The notes under the pieces were generated by a model, which saw only the letters and a program-made list of their open reading frames with translations, was not told the origin of the DNA and did not search any database. The position numbers and the translations under genes are program-made. From Acetobacteraceae bacterium (GTDB lineage Bacteria; Pseudomonadota; Alphaproteobacteria; Acetobacterales; Acetobacteraceae), in assembly GCA_027323595.1 (NCBI GenBank), contig DAHWBL010000194.1, positions 1 to 7,379 on the forward strand: 7,379 nt of DNA, read 5' to 3'. Every line of letters begins with the position of its first letter. Position 1 is the stretch's first letter. Below, piece after piece: positions 1 to 6,106 of this stretch.

Positions 1-1
1 C

Positions 2-790
2 TGCTGCGGCGCGATGGAAGTGAAAAACATCGACCCGCTGCTGCAGACCTTCCTGTCATCGCGCAATCTGCGCATCGCCGCCGAGATGGGCCACAAGACG
101 GTGATGGCGCCGTGCAACGGCTGCTACCATAACCTGAAAAAAGCCGAGCACGATCTTTCGCACGATGAAAAATCCCGCGCCACCATCGATAGACTTGCCG
201 AGAAGTCCGGCGAGGCCGCCTATCAGGCGGGCGAGGTGCGCACCATTCACGCGCTGGAATGGATTCGCGAGGCAATCGGCGTGGAAGGGTTGCAGGCGCG
301 GGTGCGCAATTCGCTCGCCGGGCTGAAGGTCGCGAACTACTACGGCTGCATGTATTCGCGCCCGCGCCATATTTTCCCTGAAAAAGACAAAGGCCCGGGC
401 TCCGAATCGACCTCGCGCCCACATTTCATGGATGATCTGCTCGCAGCCGCCGGCGCGGAAAATGTGGAATACCCGCTCAAGACCGCCTGCTGCGGCGGCG
501 CCCATACCTTGTCGGATTCCGACACATCGACCCGGCTGGTGCTCAACCTACTGACCGCCGCGGACGAGCTTGGCGCCGACGTGATCGCCACCGAATGCCC
601 GACCTGTCACTCGGGGCTCGAAATGCACCAGGCTCGCGCCGCCAAGGTTCTGGGTCGGCCGACCAAGGTGAAGATCCTGTATTTCACACAGCTTCTTGGC
701 ATTGCGCTCGGCGTGTCGGCGCGCAAGGTGGGGGTGGACGAGAACCTGTCGGACGCGCGGCCGCTGCTGCGCGCGAAGGGACTCGCCTGA
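2..790 (+). CDS. shdrB2: sHdr heterodisulfide reductase-like subunit B (CCG-domain, probably sHdrB2), 5'-truncated
   Basis: The reading frame is open from the window edge, so the start lies upstream; HdrB proteins are usually near 290-300 aa and 262 aa are present, so a few dozen N-terminal residues are missing. The fragment opens with Cys-Cys-Gly, and a CxxC (PCNGC) follows 35 residues later, completing the first CCG domain. The second domain has Cys116 (YYGCMY), CCGG at 163-166 and CPTC at 199-202 (fragment numbering). CX(n)CCGX(33-39)CXXC motifs bind the noncubane [4Fe-4S] clusters of HdrB. In sulfur oxidisers the cytoplasmic sHdrC1B1A-H-C2B2 complex takes part in oxidising sulfane sulfur to sulfite. 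Naming it B2 rests on context: no hdrA follows, and lbpA, dsrE and tusA lie downstream, as expected at the end of an sHdr operon. Family certain; B2 rather than B1 is inference. The ATG at 14 lies inside the first CCG domain and is not the start. Confidence 0.9.
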   Translation, partial: CCGAMEVKNIDPLLQTFLSSRNLRIAAEMGHKTVMAPCNGCYHNLKKAEHDLSHDEKSRATIDRLAEKSGEAAYQAGEVRTIHALEWIREAIGVEGLQARVRNSLAGLKVANYYGCMYSRPRHIFPEKDKGPGSESTSRPHFMDDLLAAAGAENVEYPLKTACCGGAHTLSDSDTSTRLVLNLLTAADELGADVIATECPTCHSGLEMHQARAAKVLGRPTKVKILYFTQLLGIALGVSARKVGVDENLSDARPLLRAKGLA

Positions 791-791
791 G

Positions 792-1196
792 ATGGACAAC
801 GACACCATCGCACAACGGACCGATCAACTGCTCGCCGATGCGCAGGCCGCGGTGACGGCCTGGATCACGGCGCAAGGCAGCGAACCGACGAACGACGCGG
901 TGGAGGGATTCCAATTGCTCGGCCTGCACCGCCAGGCCGCGCGGCTGGACCCGAGCTTCAATGCCTGCCGTGAGAGTTGCCGCGAGCTCATCTATCAGTG
1001 CAATGTCGCTTCTGCTGCCGAAGATCACGCCGAGCAGTACAAGCGTTTGCGGCTCGCCGCCATGGTGGGCGACCACATCGCGCTGTTCGTGGCCGGCAAG
1101 CTGGAGACCGCGGGGCTTGGCACGTTTTGCTGTGCCGCGCGCCCGGTGCGTGCGACACATGACGATGACGCCGCGATGAACGAACACAGGAGCTGA
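792..1196 (+). CDS. Small Cys-containing protein of unknown function in sHdr operon
   Basis: I do not recognise this 134-aa protein as a named family. It starts 1 nt after the shdrB stop and ends 2 nt before lbpA, so it is almost certainly co-transcribed and possibly translationally coupled. It is predicted soluble and mostly helical, with no signal peptide or membrane segment. Five cysteines are present: Cys59, Cys63 and Cys70 in one helix-like stretch (CX3CX6C), and a Cys113-Cys114 pair (TFCCAARPVR) near the C-terminus. An amphipathic segment around 80-105 (EQYKRLRLAAMVGDHIALFV) lies between them. The last ~14 residues are polar and probably disordered. sHdr operons often carry an extra conserved small protein (sHdrH), but that is usually between hdrA and hdrC2, so this may be a different accessory protein. 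A role in metal or sulfur binding, or in assembling the complex, is a guess from the cysteines and location. Existence of the gene is well supported by frame, spacing and operon context. Confidence 0.82.
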   Translation: MDNDTIAQRTDQLLADAQAAVTAWITAQGSEPTNDAVEGFQLLGLHRQAARLDPSFNACRESCRELIYQCNVASAAEDHAEQYKRLRLAAMVGDHIALFVAGKLETAGLGTFCCAARPVRATHDDDAAMNEHRS

Positions 1197-1198
1197 CA

Positions 1199-1648
1199 AT
1201 GCCGGTTGTACGAGGCTGCGAACTTCCCGAAGACCTGCTGTACGACGTGCCCAACAATATCTGGTACCGCCCCGAGGCCGACGGCACGGTGACGCTGGGC
1301 ATGACCGCGGTGGCGCTGGCGCTCGCCGGCCAACTGGTCGCGATCACCCCGCGCAAGGCGGGGCGCGACGTGCAGGCGGGAAAATCCTGCGCGACGATCG
1401 AATCCGGAAAATGGGTGGGCCCGGCCAAGCTCGCGTTCGACGCGACGGTGGCCGCGGTCAACGACACTCTTGTCGCCACCCCGAAACTTGCCAACGCGGA
1501 CCCCTATGGTGCCGGCTGGATGCTGCGGGTGACCCCGGCAGCGTGGGACGCCGCGCGCGTGACGCTGACGCCAGGCGATGCGGTCGCGGTACCGTATGAG
1601 GCCAAGATGAGCGCGGATAGTTTCGCCGGTTGCGCCCCGGCGGCTTGA
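1199..1648 (+). CDS. lbpA: Lipoate-binding protein LbpA (GcvH-like) of the sHdr sulfur oxidation pathway
   Basis: This 149-aa protein has the fold signature of glycine-cleavage H proteins: an N-terminal WYRPEADGTVTLGMT strand region (22-36), a central hairpin with the lipoylation site, and a DPYGAGWMLRVTP segment (101-113). The lipoyl lysine is Lys71 in IESGKWVGP, the form typical of sHdr-linked LbpA rather than the ESVKA type of glycine-cleavage GcvH. LbpA is a cytoplasmic carrier whose lipoamide is thought to bind the sulfur intermediate during oxidation by the sHdr complex. No gcvT or gcvP gene is nearby and the neighbours are shdrB, dsrE and tusA, which agrees with a sulfur role. The ATG is preceded by AGGAG at 1188-1192 with a 6-nt spacer; this site lies inside the end of the preceding gene. 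Cysteines at 7, 64 and 145 are additional; whether they matter is unknown. The lipoate-attachment genes that normally accompany lbpA are not in this window. Confidence 0.93.
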   Translation: MPVVRGCELPEDLLYDVPNNIWYRPEADGTVTLGMTAVALALAGQLVAITPRKAGRDVQAGKSCATIESGKWVGPAKLAFDATVAAVNDTLVATPKLANADPYGAGWMLRVTPAAWDAARVTLTPGDAVAVPYEAKMSADSFAGCAPAA

Positions 1649-1652
1649 TCCC

Positions 1653-1658
1653 AGGAGG
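1653..1658 (+). promoter_or_regulatory. Ribosome-binding site of dsrE3A
   Basis: AGGAGG lies 5 nt before the ATG at 1664. It is the strongest Shine-Dalgarno sequence in the sulfur operon and fixes the dsrE start; it suggests DsrE is made at a high rate relative to its neighbours. Confidence 0.8.
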
Positions 1659-1663
1659 ATGCG

Positions 1664-2164
1664 ATGAGCGAAGAACCGGCGGCCAACACCAAGCGCATGT
1701 CGATCATCGTGACAAAGGGCACGCTCGACTGGGCGTATCCGCCCTTCATCCTCGCCACCACCGCGGCGGCGATGGGGTTGGAGGTGTCGATGTTTTTCAC
1801 GTTCTACGGTCTCGTTCTGCTGCGCAAGAAGCTCGATCTGTCGATCAGCACGCTGGGCAACGCGGCGATGGAGATGCCGGTCATGGGCATGCACATGCGC
1901 ATGCCAAACATCGTGGGCATGCTGCCGGGAATGGACGCGCTGGCGAGCACCATGATGAAGAACCTGATCAAGAAAAAGGGCGTCGCCTCGATCGAGGATC
2001 TGCGCGAGGCGGCCGTCGAATCGGACGTGCAGATGATCGCCTGCCAGATGACGATGGATCTGTTCGAGTTCCGCCGCGAGGACCTGATCGATGGCCCCGA
2101 ACTGGGCGGGGCGGCGACCTATATCGAGATGGCGACCAAGTCCGACATCAACCTGTTCATCTGA
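1664..2164 (+). CDS. dsrE3A: DsrE3A-type sulfur carrier/transferase (DsrE/DsrF/DrsH-like family)
   Basis: A 166-aa cytoplasmic protein of the DsrE/DsrF-like superfamily, sometimes annotated as a peroxiredoxin-family protein (COG2210). It opens with the family's first beta strand (RMSIIVTKGTLDWAYPPFI, 11-29), has a hydrophobic helix and strand (AAAMGLEVSMFFTFYGLVLL, 34-53), and carries the conserved Cys127 in IACQMTMDLF. That cysteine is the likely persulfide or thiosulfonate carrier and is the only Cys in the protein. Residues 69-98 are very rich in methionine (10 of 30), a pattern I associate with DsrE3A relatives (MPNIVGMLPGM). DsrE3A proteins work with TusA to move sulfane sulfur towards sHdr. 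The gene starts 15 nt after lbpA behind a strong AGGAGG. Assignment to the DsrE3A subgroup rests on the linkage to lbpA, tusA and shdr plus the overall pattern, not on an alignment. Confidence 0.88.
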   Translation: MSEEPAANTKRMSIIVTKGTLDWAYPPFILATTAAAMGLEVSMFFTFYGLVLLRKKLDLSISTLGNAAMEMPVMGMHMRMPNIVGMLPGMDALASTMMKNLIKKKGVASIEDLREAAVESDVQMIACQMTMDLFEFRREDLIDGPELGGAATYIEMATKSDINLFI

Positions 2165-2184
2165 CCAAGCTGGAGACACCCATC

Positions 2185-2412
2185 ATGACCGAGCAGACCC
2201 TGGACGCACGTGGCCTGAATTGTCCGTTGCCGATCCTGCGCGCCAAGAAGGCGCTCAAGGACATGAAAAGCGGCGACGTGCTGGTGATCCACGCCACCGA
2301 CCCCGGTGCGGTCAAGGATTTCGAGGCGTTCTGCCGTTCGACCGGCAACGCGCTGCTGGATTCCTCTGCTGCCAACGGGGAATTTCAGTTCCGCATTCGC
2401 GCGCACGGCTGA
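2185..2412 (+). CDS. tusA: TusA family sulfurtransferase
   Basis: A 75-aa protein of typical TusA length. The N-terminal LDARGLNCPLPILRAKKAL (6-24) holds the hallmark CPxP motif, with catalytic Cys13, followed by the KSGDVLVIHATDPGAVKDF strand-turn region (28-46) and a second conserved-type Cys50 in FEAFCRSTGN. TusA accepts persulfide sulfur on Cys13 and hands it to partners; in sHdr organisms it exchanges sulfur with DsrE3A and feeds the sHdr/LbpA system rather than acting mainly in tRNA thiolation. It follows dsrE by 20 nt, and GGAGA at 2172-2176 provides the ribosome-binding site. It is the last gene of the sulfur operon, followed by a 154-nt non-coding gap that contains a strong hairpin. 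No truncation or missing key residue is seen. Confidence 0.96.
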   Translation: MTEQTLDARGLNCPLPILRAKKALKDMKSGDVLVIHATDPGAVKDFEAFCRSTGNALLDSSAANGEFQFRIRAHG

Positions 2413-2524
2413 ACCGGCCGCGTTTCGGGCGACGGGCTGGCACCGCCGCCAGGGCCCTCGGAGCGTGATGACCAAAGGTGGCATCACACGCAGGTCTGAA
2501 TCACGCGACAAAACGAGGAACTGA

Positions 2525-2560
2525 AGCAGGCTGCCTTCGTCTGTCAGAAGGCAGCCTGCT
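2525..2560. terminator. Perfect 14-bp hairpin between convergent tusA and fadL, probable bidirectional terminator
   Basis: The arms at 2525-2538 (AGCAGGCTGCCTTC) and 2547-2560 are exact reverse complements with an 8-nt loop. The hairpin sits 112 nt after the tusA stop and 7 nt after the end of the oppositely oriented fadL-like gene, the usual place for a shared terminator. There is no classical U-run immediately after the stem on either strand. On the minus strand a TTTT occurs about 10 nt past the stem; on the plus strand only TTTGATTT follows, about 11 nt on. It may therefore rely on Rho or act partly as an RNA-stabilising 3' stem. The rest of the 2413-2566 gap shows no gene. Confidence 0.75.
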
Positions 2561-2566
2561 CTGGTG

Positions 2567-3853
2567 TCACAGTTTGATTTCGAGCGCGAAACCGACCTGG
2601 TTCTCCATCAGTCGGATCGAATCCGTTCCGCCGCCGGGGATCAGCGGATTAGTGGGACCGGTCACGCTGTTGTTGAAGGCGTGGCTGTAGGCGAAGGTGA
2701 GCGAGGTGGCCGGCGTGATCTGATAGGTGAAGCCGGCCGAGACCTGATCGGTGATCACGCCCGGAGCGAGGATGTTGAAGGTGACATCGCGCGCGCTCAC
2801 CGGATTGCCGGAGTGGTTATAGCCCGCGCGCAGCGTGAGCTCGGGCATCGCCTGATAATCAAAGCCGATCCGCACGACATTGATGTTGCTCCAGCCAAAG
2901 CCACGGCCGTTGCTGCTGCCAAGCGGTGCGAGCGCGGTGCTGGAGTTGCTGACGGATTTGATATCGGAATAAAAAATCCCTTCGTCGTCGAGCGCGAGCC
3001 GCAATGACGGGGTGATCCACCAGGCGACACCGATGCCGGCACTTGGCGGGATGTCGAAATTGCCGCCGCCGGCGAATAGCCCCTGATAGCCGCTGAGCGC
3101 GCCCATGGTGGTGCGTGTGGTGTAGGTGACGCCAAGCGAAACCGTGGGCAACGCCTGCCACTGCGCGCCGAATTTCACCCCCGCGCCGACGCTGTTGCTG
3201 TAGCCGGTGTTGGTGAGGTTGGCCGGGTCAGACGACACGCCACCGAAGGCTTGCAGACCCTGGCCGGCGAAATGCGCAATGGCGATCTGCGGCGAAATGC
3301 CGACGGCGAGCTGCGGCGTGATTTTATAGGCAAGCGTCGGCGCGATGATGAGCTGGGTCAGATCGACGCCAAGAGTTCCTGATCCACACAGCAGGTTGGA
3401 CGCCGGCGCGCCGGGCCCGCAATGGCCGGCCGGAATCTGCCCGCCGGGATAGGTGGTGTTCATCCCGCCATTGCCATAGACGGTGAGCCCGACAGCCCAT
3501 CTGTCACCCAGCGGTCGGTTGTAGCCGAATTCGGGGATCGGAAAGACCAGCGCGCCACTGTTGGCCGAACCGTTCAGCCCGAACGCGTTGCCGCTGCGCT
3601 CCGCGGCGCGATCGGGCATGAAGGCGGACAGCCCCAGATCGAGCCAGGCGGGCACGAAGGCCATGCTGGCCGGATTGTTGGCGCCGCCCATGGCATCGTC
3701 GGCGGTGGCGATCGATGCGCCGCCGCGGCCATTTTCGATCATTCCGTATCCGGACGAAAAATAGCCGTCGGTGGCAAGTGCCAGGCGCGGCACGAGCAGC
3801 ACCTGCGAGGCAACGACAACGGAAAAAAGACGTGATCTGGTCTGGTAATGCAC
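2567..3853 (-). CDS. FadL/OmpP1/TodX-family outer-membrane channel for hydrophobic compounds
   Basis: A 428-aa protein from the GTG at 3853 (433 aa from the ATG at 3868). The N-terminus has Arg residues followed by a hydrophobic core and an Ala-x-Ala type site (PRLALA), a typical Sec signal peptide; the mature protein starts near TDGYFSSGYG. The following GGASIATADDAMGGANNPASM contains the NPA motif of the FadL hatch domain that plugs the barrel lumen. The remainder has alternating amphipathic strands with aromatic girdles and Gly/Asn-rich loops, and residues such as LRAGYNHSGNPVSARDVTFNILAPG match the C-terminal barrel of PF03349. FadL channels let long-chain fatty acids, alkanes or aromatics diffuse across the outer membrane. 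The protein ends in Leu (FALEIKL), not the common terminal aromatic. It is divergent from the LLM/diiron cluster, suggesting it imports that pathway's substrate (inference). The GTG start is chosen because AAGGAGG lies 5 nt upstream of it, inside the longer frame. Confidence 0.9.
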   Translation of the reverse strand: MHYQTRSRLFSVVVASQVLLVPRLALATDGYFSSGYGMIENGRGGASIATADDAMGGANNPASMAFVPAWLDLGLSAFMPDRAAERSGNAFGLNGSANSGALVFPIPEFGYNRPLGDRWAVGLTVYGNGGMNTTYPGGQIPAGHCGPGAPASNLLCGSGTLGVDLTQLIIAPTLAYKITPQLAVGISPQIAIAHFAGQGLQAFGGVSSDPANLTNTGYSNSVGAGVKFGAQWQALPTVSLGVTYTTRTTMGALSGYQGLFAGGGNFDIPPSAGIGVAWWITPSLRLALDDEGIFYSDIKSVSNSSTALAPLGSSNGRGFGWSNINVVRIGFDYQAMPELTLRAGYNHSGNPVSARDVTFNILAPGVITDQVSAGFTYQITPATSLTFAYSHAFNNSVTGPTNPLIPGGGTDSIRLMENQVGFALEIKL

Positions 3854-3858
3854 GACGC

Positions 3859-3865
3859 CCTCCTT
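3859..3865 (-). promoter_or_regulatory. Ribosome-binding site that sets the fadL-like GTG start
   Basis: Read on the minus strand, AAGGAGG begins immediately after the in-frame ATG at 3868-3866 and ends 5 nt before GTG at 3853-3851. Upstream of that ATG the sequence is A-rich (ATAAAAAAACAAACC) with no purine-rich Shine-Dalgarno. The perfect site therefore serves the GTG, and the ATG is probably part of the leader. Confidence 0.75.
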
Positions 3866-3949
3866 CATGGTTTGTTTTTTTATGGTCGAGACGTTTGGCT
3901 TTCATCGACATGGCGCCGTGCGGGTTACCCACCCAGGCCGTGCGATAAA

Positions 3950-3978
3950 AATATAACAGAACTTGCATATGTGGAGAA
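3950..3978 (-). promoter_or_regulatory. Weak candidate promoter for the fadL-like gene
   Basis: On the minus strand TTCTCC (3978-3973, 3 of 6 to the -35 consensus) is followed by a 17-nt spacer and TATATT (3955-3950, 5 of 6 to the -10 consensus). It lies in the AT-rich patch of the divergent intergenic region and would give a leader of about 90 nt. The -35 match is poor, so the call is tentative. Confidence 0.25.
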
Positions 3979-4007
3979 GAAAATTCGGTGCAACGGCGCC
4001 GGGCGAT

Positions 4008-4035
4008 TTCACATTGCGCGACGCTGCGCTAGATT
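4008..4035 (+). promoter_or_regulatory. Candidate sigma-70-type promoter of the LLM/SDR/diiron cluster
   Basis: TTCACA (4008-4013, 5 of 6 to TTGACA), a 16-nt spacer, then TAGATT (4030-4035, 4 of 6 to TATAAT). Transcription would begin near 4042, leaving a leader of about 23 nt before the ATG at 4065. A perfect 10-bp palindrome GGCCATGGCC (4038-4047) covers the predicted start point and could be an operator or chance. The rest of the divergent gap (3869-4064) holds no gene. Confidence 0.4.
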
Positions 4036-4064
4036 GTGGCCATGGCCGGTGGGAATGGCTGCGC

Positions 4065-5144
4065 ATGGATGTGGACCTGTTCTACGAACTCGCCGCGCCG
4101 GCGGCCCTTGGCCGCGGTGACGCACAGATCTATCGCGAGTCCCTGGAAGAACTGGAACTCGCCGATGCGCTCGGCTTCGACGGCGCCTGGGTCGTCGAAC
4201 ATCATTTCATGCGCGAATATTCGCACTCGCCAAGCCCGGAGACATTCCTGGCCGCCGCAAGCCAGCGCACCAGACGAATGCGCCTGGGGCACGGTGTCAT
4301 CGTGCTACCGTTCAATCATCCGGTGCGTGTCGCCGAACGCTGTGCCGCACTGGATATTTTGTCGGATGGTCGGCTGGAGATCGGCATCGGGCGTGGCTTT
4401 TCGCCGCGTGAATATGCGGTGTTCGGCGCCAGCATGGCCGACAGCCGCGCGCATATGCACGAGGGCCTGGCGATCCTGCGCGCCGCCCCGGGCGGGCCGT
4501 TCAGCCACCGCGGGCGCCTATATGATTTCGATGAAATCGAGATTTTGCCGAAGCCTTTACAGGCACCGCACCCGCCGATCTGGACCGCCGCGGTCAGCCC
4601 GCGCAGCATCGCCTGGGCGGCCGAGGAGGCCATCGGCGTGCTGGCCGGGCCGTTCAAGCCGTGGTTCATGCTGCGCCAGGACATCGCCTCCTATCGCCGC
4701 GCCTGGGCCAGGGCGCACCCCCACACGCCGCCGCCCAGCGCCAACCATCGCTTTGCGATGACCATCGGCTGCGTGTGTCTCGATGACGGCGCCGAGGCCC
4801 GTCACCTCGCCGAGGGGCTGTGCTGGTACTATCAGCGCCTGCTGGACCAGACCAGGCCACTGCTCGAACAGCTTCGTGATTCCTACGGATACTACTACAA
4901 TCTTCGCTTTCTGGAGCCGCTGCTGCGGCGCGCGGTGTCGTTGCCGATGCTGGAGGCCGCGGGGCTGGTGGTGGTGGGCACGCCCGGGCAATGTCTGCGC
5001 GGGTTCGAGCGCTACCGGCGAGGCGGGGTGGACCGGCTGATCCTGGCGATCGGCGCGGGCACGATCCCGAGCGATGCGGTGCGACGTTCACTACACTGCC
5101 TCGCCGAACAGGTGCTGCCCTCGATGCGCGAGCCGCCGCATTGA
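4065..5144 (+). CDS. LLM-class (bacterial luciferase-like) flavin-dependent oxidoreductase
   Basis: A 359-aa TIM-barrel monooxygenase of the luciferase-like family (PF00296), which uses reduced FMN or F420 to oxygenate or oxidise an organic substrate. Visible marks: MDVDLFYELA at the first strand, the WVVEHHF motif (42-48) that matches the LuxA/LuxB-like subgroup, RMRLGHGVIVLPFNHPVRVAE (71-91), ERCAALDILSDGRLEIGIGRG (91-111), and the C-terminal VVGTPGQCLRGFERYRRGGVDRLIL (303-327). Length is normal for the family. The frame is open further upstream to an ATG at 3963, but homology begins at 4065 and a candidate promoter lies between, so 4065 is preferred; its ribosome-binding site (GGTGGGA) is weak and about 11 nt away. 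The gene opens a coupled cluster with an SDR dehydrogenase and an AurF-like diiron enzyme. In most proteobacteria FMN is the likely cofactor; the flavin reductase is not in the window. The substrate cannot be predicted. Confidence 0.92.
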   Translation: MDVDLFYELAAPAALGRGDAQIYRESLEELELADALGFDGAWVVEHHFMREYSHSPSPETFLAAASQRTRRMRLGHGVIVLPFNHPVRVAERCAALDILSDGRLEIGIGRGFSPREYAVFGASMADSRAHMHEGLAILRAAPGGPFSHRGRLYDFDEIEILPKPLQAPHPPIWTAAVSPRSIAWAAEEAIGVLAGPFKPWFMLRQDIASYRRAWARAHPHTPPPSANHRFAMTIGCVCLDDGAEARHLAEGLCWYYQRLLDQTRPLLEQLRDSYGYYYNLRFLEPLLRRAVSLPMLEAAGLVVVGTPGQCLRGFERYRRGGVDRLILAIGAGTIPSDAVRRSLHCLAEQVLPSMREPPH

Positions 5145-6106
5145 ACCCTGTGCGGGTGCTGCTGACCGGGGCGGCGGGCCATCTGGGTCGGCAGGTGCTC
5201 GCGGCCCTGCGCGCCGATCCCTCGGTGCACAGCGTCACGGCACTCGACTGGCGGGCACCATCGGGCCAGGACGATGCGAAACTTCGCTGGCTGCGAATGG
5301 ATGTTCGCGACCCGGCCGTGTCACGGCACTGCGCCGGGATGGACATTGTGGTCCATCTCGCCTGGGCGGTGTTCGCGCGCGCCTATGGCGGGCGGCTCAC
5401 ACGCGAACAGATGCGCGAAATCAACGTGCAGGGCACCATGAATCTGGTCCGCGCCGCGCGCGATGGCGGCGTGCGACGGATGATTTTCGCCGGCAGCGTC
5501 GCCGCCTATGGCGCCTGGCCCGACAATCCGGTTCCGCTCGATGAGGACTGGCCATGTCGGCCCATGCCCGGCTTTTCCTATGCGCAGGACAAGCACGCGG
5601 TGGAAAAATCGCTCGATGAATGTGCCGCGCGGGCGGGCATGCCGCAATTGGTGCGGCTGCGGCTGCACGCGATCATCGGTCCTCACGCGCAACGTATCGT
5701 CAACGCCATCGCGCTCAGCCCGGTCGGCCTGCGTCTGCCCGACCGCGATGCGATGGTGCAATGCGTGCACGAGGACGATGCCGTCGCGGCGATTCTCGCG
5801 GCGATGCGCTTTGATGGTTCGGCCATCTTCAACATCGCCGCTCCGGGGCCGATCACCTGGGCGTCGATTCCGCGGCGTCTGTCGCTGCCCGTGCCGATCG
5901 GCCTGCTGGATCGCGCGCATCGGCTCGCCGCGCACATGACCGGCGCATTCGGTGACCCTGGCTGGCTGCCCGGTCTGCGCCATCCGATCATCGTGGACAC
6001 CGCGCGCGCGCAGGCCACGCTGGGCTGGCGGGCACGATGGGACGTGGCGGGCGCGATCGCGCGCCTGCGCGACGCACGAAACATGGCGCATTCAACAGCG
6101 CGATGA
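5141..6106 (+). CDS. NAD(P)-dependent epimerase/dehydratase-type (extended SDR) protein
   Basis: A 321-aa extended short-chain dehydrogenase/reductase. The Rossmann fold opens with VRVLLTGAAGHLGRQVL (4-20), giving the TGxxGxxG dinucleotide-binding motif (Gly10, Gly13, Gly16). VVHLAW (70-75) and INVQGTMNLVRAA (94-106) are typical extended-SDR positions, Ser119 in FAGSVAAYG is the likely catalytic Ser, and Tyr147-x3-Lys151 (SYAQDK) is the YxxxK pair. The Asp at the end of strand 2 (ALDWR, Asp36) suggests NAD rather than NADP. The start is uncertain: TTG at 5141 overlaps the stop of the LLM gene (ATTGA), and GTG at 5150 is the alternative; neither has a Shine-Dalgarno, so translation is probably coupled to the upstream gene. 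Homologs act as sugar-nucleotide epimerases, dehydratases, or sterol/ketone reductases; no sugar genes are nearby, so a reductase or dehydrogenase in the same small-molecule pathway is more likely (inference). Confidence 0.9.
   Translation: MNPVRVLLTGAAGHLGRQVLAALRADPSVHSVTALDWRAPSGQDDAKLRWLRMDVRDPAVSRHCAGMDIVVHLAWAVFARAYGGRLTREQMREINVQGTMNLVRAARDGGVRRMIFAGSVAAYGAWPDNPVPLDEDWPCRPMPGFSYAQDKHAVEKSLDECAARAGMPQLVRLRLHAIIGPHAQRIVNAIALSPVGLRLPDRDAMVQCVHEDDAVAAILAAMRFDGSAIFNIAAPGPITWASIPRRLSLPVPIGLLDRAHRLAAHMTGAFGDPGWLPGLRHPIIVDTARAQATLGWRARWDVAGAIARLRDARNMAHSTAR

Noticed and set aside
1025..2179. Long open frame on the minus strand (384 codons) across lbpA and dsrE
   Set aside because: Its translation is His/Arg-rich low-complexity sequence typical of antisense frames in GC-rich DNA, and it lies opposite two clearly recognised genes with good ribosome-binding sites.
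3422..3835. Plus-strand open frame opposite the fadL-like gene
   Set aside because: No recognisable domain, and the minus strand encodes a complete signal peptide, hatch and barrel protein.
3963..4064. N-terminal extension of the LLM oxidoreductase to ATG 3963
   Set aside because: The extra 34 residues look unlike the family, there is no good ribosome-binding site, and a candidate promoter lies inside the extension.
4991..5140. N-terminal extension of the SDR gene inside the LLM gene
   Set aside because: The Rossmann fold starts at VRVLLTG just after 5150; the extension would overlap the LLM gene by about 150 nt and its sequence is a shadow frame.
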